Below are positions 57,881 to 64,000 of a DNA stretch of 64,000 nucleotides, one piece after another. The notes beneath the pieces were generated by a model. It did not search any database. It had not been told where the DNA came from and saw only the letters and a list, made by a program, of their open reading frames with translations. Positions within the stretch are counted from its first letter, which is position 1, and each line of letters starts with the position of its first letter. Origin of the DNA: Tamarix chinensis (taxonomy: Eukaryota; Streptophyta; Magnoliopsida; Caryophyllales; Tamaricaceae); NCBI GenBank assembly GCA_030549775.1, contig CM060171.1, positions 4,294,501 through 4,358,500 on the forward strand. Reading direction: 5' to 3'. A program made the position numbers and the translations under genes.

Positions 57881-59270
57881 GTAGTTGTTGTTTAGATTTT
57901 TTTTTTTACTATATAGAAAACAATTTTACCCTATACTACGCCTCCACCACTCACTCCCATTATTTTCTATCTCTCTTCTTTCTATTCTCTCTCATCGTCT
58001 CTCTCAGCTCTTTCCACTCTCTCTCTCTTTTAGGGCACTCACTCCCTCGACCGATAGGTGGAGGTGTGGAGGGAACTGTGATTTTCACTGGTAGGGGTGT
58101 GGAGGGAACAACGTGGATGGCTAGTGGAGTTTTGTGCAAAATTTAGGTTAGATTATTATGTGTGTATTAATTATTTTAGTATTAATTAATATTAAATATT
58201 AATTGATAATTATTATTATGTTTGTATGATTTATGGCTTGTTAATTAGTAATTATGGTTTGTGGTGTGGAGGATAGTTTTGGGTGGGTAGATTGGGTTTG
58301 TTAATTCTATCTGATGAATTAGTGTAAAATTTAATAAAAATTTTGTCCTAGGTTTGCGATTATTGTGCTTATTAATTATTGTATTTTGTTAAATATGTGT
58401 GTATTAATTATGTTAGTATTAATTAATATTTATTGATAATTTTTATTATGTATGTATGATTTATGGTTTGTTAGTTAGTAATTATGGTTTGTGATGTGGG
58501 GGATGGTTTTGGTTAGATAGATGGGTTTGATAATTATGTATTAATTAGGTAATATAATTAGTTTATAGTAATTATTTTTGAAATAATTATATTTGTTATC
58601 ATGTTTATTAATTATGTTTGTATCAATTATGAAATTTTAATTATGGTTAATTCATTTAAATTAGTTCATTATATTTTTTGATCTATTATACTCTATTAAT
58701 TATGCTTTGTTATTATAATTAAATATGAGTTTTTCAAGATATGTGGGGGGTTTCTAGGGTTTTTGGTTGTCGTTTGGAAGGGTACTTATGTTTATTAATT
58801 TTTATTTTTTAATTGTAGTTTTTAATTAGTGTTAATTAGGTTAAATATGTTATTGATATTTTTAGATCTATTAAACTTTATTAATTGCATTATTGTATTA
58901 TTTATATATGATTTGATATTGATTAGATTTGTTTATATTTTCATTAAATATGTTAAATATTGTTATGTGGTGGTCGATATTGGTGAATATTTTTAATTAT
59001 ATTGATTAGATAATAGATTTATTTTTTTTTATTGAAATTGAAATAAATTGCAGGAAAAATAAAGTAGTAGATACAAGGGCCGAGGAGCGATGCAAGGGCG
59101 GGGAGCAGCAAAGTATGCCCATGCAGATTGGTGAGTGGCGCTAAATGCCAGTGCAGAAGATGGGGACCGAAAGTTTTGCTGGTGTAGGGGGACCGACAAG
59201 TTCTTCCAGTGCGGGGAAAATCAGTAAATTTTGCCATTACTAGGAGGACTTTTCAATAAATTATACCATT
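57881..59270 (+). other. Transcript-leader-like and intron-like stretch with tandem duplication
   Basis: A pyrimidine-rich leader-like region (57,940-58,040) with many CTCTCT words is followed by G-rich sequence and then a T-rich, GC-poor stretch of nearly 1 kb. That stretch ends in TTGCAG (59,047-59,052), a good splice acceptor, followed by balanced-composition sequence to 59,230. In the T-rich part a segment of about 235 bases is duplicated head to tail (58,158 and 58,395). This looks like the 5' part and first intron of a gene or transposon, but no protein can be read. The Copia 3' LTR to the right may have interrupted it. Confidence 0.35.
58158..58540. repeat. Tandem duplication, period about 230-237
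   Basis: ATGTGTGTATTAATTA starts at 58,158 and 58,395. TATGGTTTGTGGTGTGG at 58,253 pairs with TATGGTTTGTGATGTGG at 58,483. The second copy is slightly shorter. Confidence 0.7.
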
Positions 59271-59302
59271 CCTACACAGGATAAATATTTTCTATGGAAT
59301 AA

Positions 59303-59758
59303 TTGATAGATTAATATAATCTATAGATCCAACAAGATCAAATGCTAATCTATCAAGATTCATATATAATATATTGCGAAAGCGTACCTGAATCCATAAT
59401 GAGAAAATTATCAATGGATTCGGGACAAGAGTGGTACTACGGTCTTTCGAGTTGGGCACATGCTCATTGGTCTCTATTGACTGATGGGAATCGAATAGGA
59501 TGAAGTGTGTATGACCCAGGGACCACAACCCTATATATAGACAACTGATCCATTATCTATCGGGCCATTCTAGTTCGGTCCATCAACAATCTAGAATACC
59601 CTAAGTCTCTGCACATATAGGCCCATATATAATTAGATATATTAAGCCTAATAAGTTATACGTAAATATGATCACTTATATACGGGCTTAATATATACAA
59701 CAACCCGCAATCATTATAGTTCACATATAAGCCCAGTATGTTGGATAAAAACCCAACA
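59303..59758 (-). mobile_element. Copia 3' LTR
   Basis: On minus it starts TGTTGGGTTTTTATCCAACA, itself a small inverted repeat, directly after the purine tract. It contains a TATA box (59,531-59,540). The far end is not certain; TGATAGATTAATATAATC (59,303) would give the expected TG...CA ends, but there is no second LTR to compare. Confidence 0.55.
59531..59540 (-). promoter_or_regulatory. Copia LTR TATA box
   Basis: CTATATATAG, 218 bases inside the LTR on minus, followed by GGTTGTGGTCCC. Position is typical for the U3/R border. Confidence 0.5.
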
Positions 59759-59759
59759 A

Positions 59760-59772
59760 TCTCCCACTTGGG
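59760..59772 (-). other. Copia polypurine tract
   Basis: CCCAAGTGGGAGA on minus, one base before the LTR start. This is the common Copia tract (AAGTGGGAGA) and fixes the LTR edge. Confidence 0.7.
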
Positions 59773-60097
59773 CTATATGTGTGACCTTATAACCACGAAT
59801 TATAAAATAACCGAATGAGCTCAATATTGTTGTCGTAATGGAATGTATCTATAACCAATCAAATCCATTAGTCACACCAACATAGGATTAAAGCGGCTTT
59901 CATCACATTTATTCGCAACTAAACCTTCAATGGTCACATATGCAAATATAACTAAATGACTTGGATCAAGATGTGGATGTGCAGCATGAAAATTTCATGT
60001 AATGTGATCTTTAACATGCCTATTCCCAACTGATCCACCTTATAACTTTAGTCAGATCAAATCACAAACAAAGACAGAAAATAAATAAACTGAAACT

Positions 60098-61708
60098 TTA
60101 TTTCTGCAGAAAACATATGGTCAAAAATGTCCATAAGCTGAAACAGAGTGTCCATACATAGAGCAAACAAAGTGAGAGACTCCCACTGAAACTAAACATT
60201 ATCAGGTGATATAACACCCATATGAGCAATATGCTCGAGGAACTGTTTGGGTGGTAAACCTTAGTGAGTGGATCCGCTATCATGGAATGTGTATTAATAT
60301 GCTCTATAGACAATTCTCCTTTTTGTAATTTCTCTTTAAAAACTAAGTATTTAATATCGATACTTTTTGTTTTCATAGAAATTAGGTTGTTATTAGAATA
60401 CTGAACTGCGGCCTTATTGTCATACAACATCTTGAGCGGTCTCTCAATATCATCAACTATACGCAACCTTGTGACAAAATTTCGCAGCCATATAGCGCAA
60501 GTGGAAGCCATATAACATGCTACAAATTATGCTGCCATAGTGGAAGAGGCCACAACTTTTTGCTTAGTACTCTTCCAAGAAACAACACCTCCAACCATTA
60601 GGAAAACAAAACCTAATGTAGAATTCATGCTATCTTCGCATCTAGCAAAATCAGAGTCAGAATATCCTATGATCTCAAGATTGTCTGACCTCCGATATGT
60701 GAGCATGTAATCTTTTATTTTCTATAAATACTGCATGACTCATTTGGCTACTGTCCAATGGTCAAGTCCTGGATTACTCTGATATCTGCCTAGCATCCAA
60801 GTAATGTATGCAATATCCGTACGCATACACACTTGAGAATGCATTAGACTTTCCACTACTGAAGCATAGGGAATATTTTGCATTTGCTTTCATTCAAAGT
60901 CATTTTTAGGGCACTGACTAAGACTAAATTTATCTCCTTTAGCAACAGGGGTATTTCCTAGTTTACAATTCTTCATGGCATACTACTTGAGAATCCTTTT
61001 GACATAAGCCTTTTGTGAAAGCCCTAGAATACATCGAGAACAATCCTAATGTAACTCTATGCCCAATACAAAAGAAGTATTACCAAGATCTTTCATCTCA
61101 AAATTCTTAGCTAGAAATTTCTTGGTTTCATGCAACAAACTTATGTCATTACATGCTAGCAGTATATCATTAACATACAGAACTAGAAGAATATATTTAC
61201 TCCCACGGAACTTATGATATACGCATTCATCTACCAAATTCATCTCAAAACCAAAAGAGGTGATAACTTGATGAAATTTGAAATACCATTGTTGAGATAC
61301 TTGCTTGAGCCCATGGATGGATTTCTTAAGTTTGCAAACCATATTCTTTGGGTCTCCTGACACAAAATTTTCTAGCTGCACCATATAGATCGTTTCCTCA
61401 ATGTCACCATTAAGAAAAGTGGTCTTAACATCCATCTGATGTAACTCAAAATTAAAATATGCCACTAATTCTATGATCACCCTCAAGGAATCTTTAGAAG
61501 AGACCGGAGAAAATGTCTCTTTAAAATCCTCTCCTTCCTTTTGTGTAAATCCATTGGTGACAGGATGTGCCTTATATCTCTCCACATTGCCCTTTGAATC
61601 CCTATTGGTCTTAAATATCCATTTACGACCAATGGGTTTCTTTCCTTCAGGCAATGGGATAAGATCCCATACGTCATTGTCCATCATGGAATTTATTTCC
61701 TCATTCAT
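60098..61708 (-). pseudogene. Copia reverse transcriptase and RNase H (broken)
   Basis: Minus, from 61,708. RT starts MNEEINSMMDNDVWDLIPLP, GRKWIFKTNRDSKGNVERYK, then FTQKEGEDFKETFSPV and LHQMDVKTTFLNGDIEETIY. These are the standard Copia RT blocks (TFLNG usually AFLNG). SIHGLKQVSQQWYFKF follows. The catalytic loop is LYVNDILLACND: YVDD has become YVND. MKDLGNTSFVLGIEL ends the first intact frame (220 residues, 61,046). After several stops, RNase H fragments are readable: SWKSTKQKVVASSTMAA-FVACY, then AIWLRNFV (60,511), LYDNKAAVQYSNN, and SIDIKYLVFKEKLQKGELSI and ADPLTK. Downstream comes the purine tract at 59,772. The protein would copy the element's RNA. It is inactive here because of the mutated aspartate and the frame breaks. 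Confidence 0.88.
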
Positions 61709-61717
61709 GGCATCAAT

Positions 61718-62779
61718 CTACTTTTGAGAATTTGAACTCTCTATGGCATGACGGAAGCTAATTGGATCATCTTCCATCATCCCAATGCCTACCTCATGTT
61801 CTAGGAGAAATACAATGTAATCATCTGGAATAGAACTTCTCCTTTCTCTGGTGGATCTCCTTAGCTCTTGAGGTTGTTGAGCTTGTTCCTGTGGAACAAT
61901 CATCTTATTCTCAATAGGTGGTTGTTCGGCATTATCTTGTAGAGGCTCTTGATTTGCCTCCTGATCAATGGCAGGTGTAGATACTTGCTCATCGTTAGAG
62001 ACAATAATAGGAATTGTAATCAATTCCTCCTCAAAGACAATATCTCTAATATTATTTCTCCCTATAAGCTCAATATCCTCAAAGAACGTGGTAGTTCTTG
62101 TCTCAAAAATCGACCTTTGTGTGGGATTATAGAACTTATAGCCTCTTAATCGCTCAGAATAACCAATAAAATAACTACTGATTGTTTTAGAATCCAATGT
62201 CTTTTCATGTGGCCTATATGGCCAAGCCTCAACTGGACATCCCCAAATATGAAAATGCTTCAGACTAGGTTTTTGCCTGTCCAAAGTTTATAAGGTGTTT
62301 TAGTAGCTGATTTAGTTGGTACTCTATTTAGAATGTAAGTTGTTGTCTTTAGTGCTTCCCCCCAGAGTGACTTTGGTAAAATAGAATGACTAATCATACT
62401 TCTTACCATATCCTTAAGAGTTTGGTTTCGTCTTTCAGATATACTATTCATGCTAGGAGAACCTATCATGGTGTATTGTGGGACGATTCCACACTCTTCT
62501 GGGAATCTAGCAAAAGGTCCTAGACATTCTTCACCCGAACCGTCATATCTGCCATATTATTCACTACCACGGTCAGATCTAACACACTTGATTCTTTTGT
62601 TGAGTCTGTGATTTTTCATGAATGAGATACATGTAGCCATAACGTGAGTAATTGTCTATGAATGATATGAAATACTGTTTACCATTCCAAGAAGCCATAG
62701 GGAACGATCCACAGATATCCATGTGAATCAATTATAAGATGTCTTAAGATTTATTTACACCTGTTCTCTTTATTTTGGT
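61718..62779 (-). pseudogene. Copia integrase core and C-terminal region (broken)
   Basis: Minus. The 62,469-62,260 frame encodes [20 protein letters not shown], then [20 protein letters not shown] and [20 protein letters not shown] (normally GSPEQNGVAERRNRTL, where the catalytic E lies in AERRN; here SERRN keeps it). The next frame (62,284-61,718) has [39 protein letters not shown], then a Gln/Glu-rich linker and RRSTRERRSSIPDDYIVF, the usual junction to reverse transcriptase. Sequence right of 62,470 gives only weak core fragments. Integrase would insert cDNA into chromosomes. The frames are separated by stops. Confidence 0.85.
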
Positions 62780-63243
62780 CTATTTTCCCTTAATGTATTC
62801 AACACAACTGTTTAAATCTGTGAAGTCAAGGGAATCTAAAATACCATCATACACAAGCCTCTCAATTCTTCCTTTTGAGATATGACCTAAGTGCCTATGC
62901 CATAATGACGTTGAATTATCTTTGCTTAATTTGCGTTTAGTACCATGTGATTCTACGTACAATGTTTCATGATATAAAGTGATGACATCGAGTAAATATT
63001 GGTTATCGTATGAACACAATGAACCAGTACCAATAACATTTGAATTTAATGAAAGACTAAATTTATTATTTCCAAATGAACAATAATAACCAGCTTTATC
63101 CAATAAGAAAATAGAAACCAAATTCCGTCTAAAATACGGTACAACAAAAGTGTCTTTCAAATCCAAATAATGACCCGATTCTAACAATAACCTAAAAGTG
63201 TCAATCGCTTCAACCGTAGCTGCCTTACCATCTCCTACATAGA
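62780..63243 (-). pseudogene. Copia protease end and GAG-pre-integrase domain, cut by insertion
   Basis: Minus, from 63,243. IYVGDGKAATVEAIDTFRLL follows the protease; then LESGHYLDLKDTFVVPYFRR, NLVSIFLLDKAGYYCSFGNN. Then LYHETLYVESHGTKRKLS and SLWHRHLGHISKGRIERLVY hold the HxxxxH of the integrase zinc region, followed by CVEYIKGK with one of two expected cysteines. The left part of pol and all of gag are absent because a Gypsy LTR starts at 63,244. Confidence 0.8.
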
Positions 63244-64000
63244 TGTAATACCCCGTATTTTTAAAATCCAGATTTATTAAGTTTAATGATTTTATTAGCG
63301 TAATTTGAGGTCAACAATTAATTATTTTAATTTCGATTCTTTTTATAGATTTATCGACGATTTCGAACCCATAATTGAATGTAATTAATCATTGTCGTTG
63401 CGAACCATTCTAGACAAATTCGTTCACGACAATGATTTTATTATATTCTTATGGATTTGATTCTCGGTTAAAAATATGTATTTTCGTTGTTTCTCATACT
63501 GTTATTTTTATTTTTAATATTTTAGATTTGTTTTCGATTATAACTTCGTCATGTGTTAACGGTGTATTTTGAGGTTATATTTCGTTGACAAAATATATTA
63601 TTTAAATTATAGAATTTCATTTTAAATAGTTAAATTTATTTTAATAATTTTATCCGTAGAAAATATTTCCGACTTTAAATTTATTCGTTTTCGGTAATCG
63701 CTAATATTTTCGGAAAGTTTTAAATTGAAAAGATTTTACAGAGTTCATTTATAAAATTCCTTTTGGAATTAATTCTCTTTCGTTTTATGCTTTTTGGGTG
63801 GCGGAAAACGGATTTCAGAAATTATTTAAATTAATCTCGATTCATTAGAATTTGACTTAAATATTTTATTATATGTTTTTAAATATTACTTTGGGGTCTT
63901 CTAATATATTTCGTAAATAATATAAATATTTACGTTCGTTGGTAAATTCTCCCGAAAATATCTCTGAAATTCTTTGTACATCTTTTTATTAATTTTAAAC
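63244..64000 (+). mobile_element. Gypsy-type LTR start, continues beyond window
   Basis: TGTAATACCCCGTATTTTTA is the common start of plant Gypsy LTRs. It begins exactly where Copia coding sequence stops. The five bases before it are ATAGA, the expected left target duplication. The sequence contains many more CpG (TTCG, ACGA) than its surroundings, which suggests a younger, less deaminated insertion. Whether it is a solo LTR or a full element cannot be seen; its orientation is not proven. Confidence 0.6.

Noticed and set aside
1..64000. tRNA, rRNA, CRISPR arrays, bacterial operons
   Set aside because: No cloverleaf-like or rRNA sequence recognised by eye, no regular spacer-repeat array, and all protein signals are plant transposon types.

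Overview
This window is plant nuclear DNA from a repeat-rich, AT-rich intergenic region. The evidence is the set of transposon families: plant-type L1 LINE, Ty3/Gypsy and Ty1/Copia LTR elements, En/Spm (CACTA) elements and a FAR1-type Mutator relative. A 0.6 kb array is built on the plant telomere unit AAACCCT. I found no intact cellular host gene, no rRNA or tRNA gene that I could support, no CRISPR and no bacterial-style operon. The species cannot be named from the sequence; an angiosperm is the safest statement.

Left third (1-24,900). A plus-strand Gypsy-type LTR remnant occupies the left edge. A decayed Gypsy element follows on the minus strand: a very long 3' LTR (about 3,176-6,975), polypurine tract, integrase, RNase H, reverse transcriptase and gag remnants down to about 13,030, then the stub of a 5' LTR at 13,295. 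Its integrase is split by a 1.65 kb insertion. At 14,599-18,660 lies a 5'-truncated LINE whose ORF2 (1,215 codons) is uninterrupted and is the only well-preserved long gene in the window. A Stowaway-like MITE and a small CACTA-like element (21,449-23,265) follow.

Middle (24,900-46,400). An LTR-like unit (24,907-30,648) carries internal tandem amplification with a period of about 1.3 kb. It is interrupted by a 3.2 kb solo LTR (27,056-30,279) flanked by GTTAG duplications. A non-autonomous CACTA element with a transposase-related exon is at 32,017-34,786. Between 38,880 and 44,400, two same-strand copies of a purine-rich repeat bracket a degenerate telomere-like array and a dead FAR1/MULE transposase gene.

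Right third (46,400-64,000). A 6.2 kb CACTA element (46,397-52,608, target duplication AGC) holds a second CACTA element (48,662-52,083). That in turn holds a 1.4 kb Copia deletion derivative (50,318-51,737, target duplication AGTAT). Another solo LTR of the 3.2 kb family (53,034-56,182, target duplication AATAA), an inverted-repeat MITE (56,280-56,740), a tandemly duplicated intron-like stretch and a degenerate minus-strand Copia element (about 59,300-63,243) follow. The Copia element is cut at 63,244 by the start of a Gypsy-type LTR that leaves the window.

The genes do not form a pathway. The window records successive insertion, LTR-LTR recombination and decay. The most unusual signals are the three-level nest, the arrays of short hairpin modules shared by the long LTRs, and the telomere-like array beside the FAR1 element.
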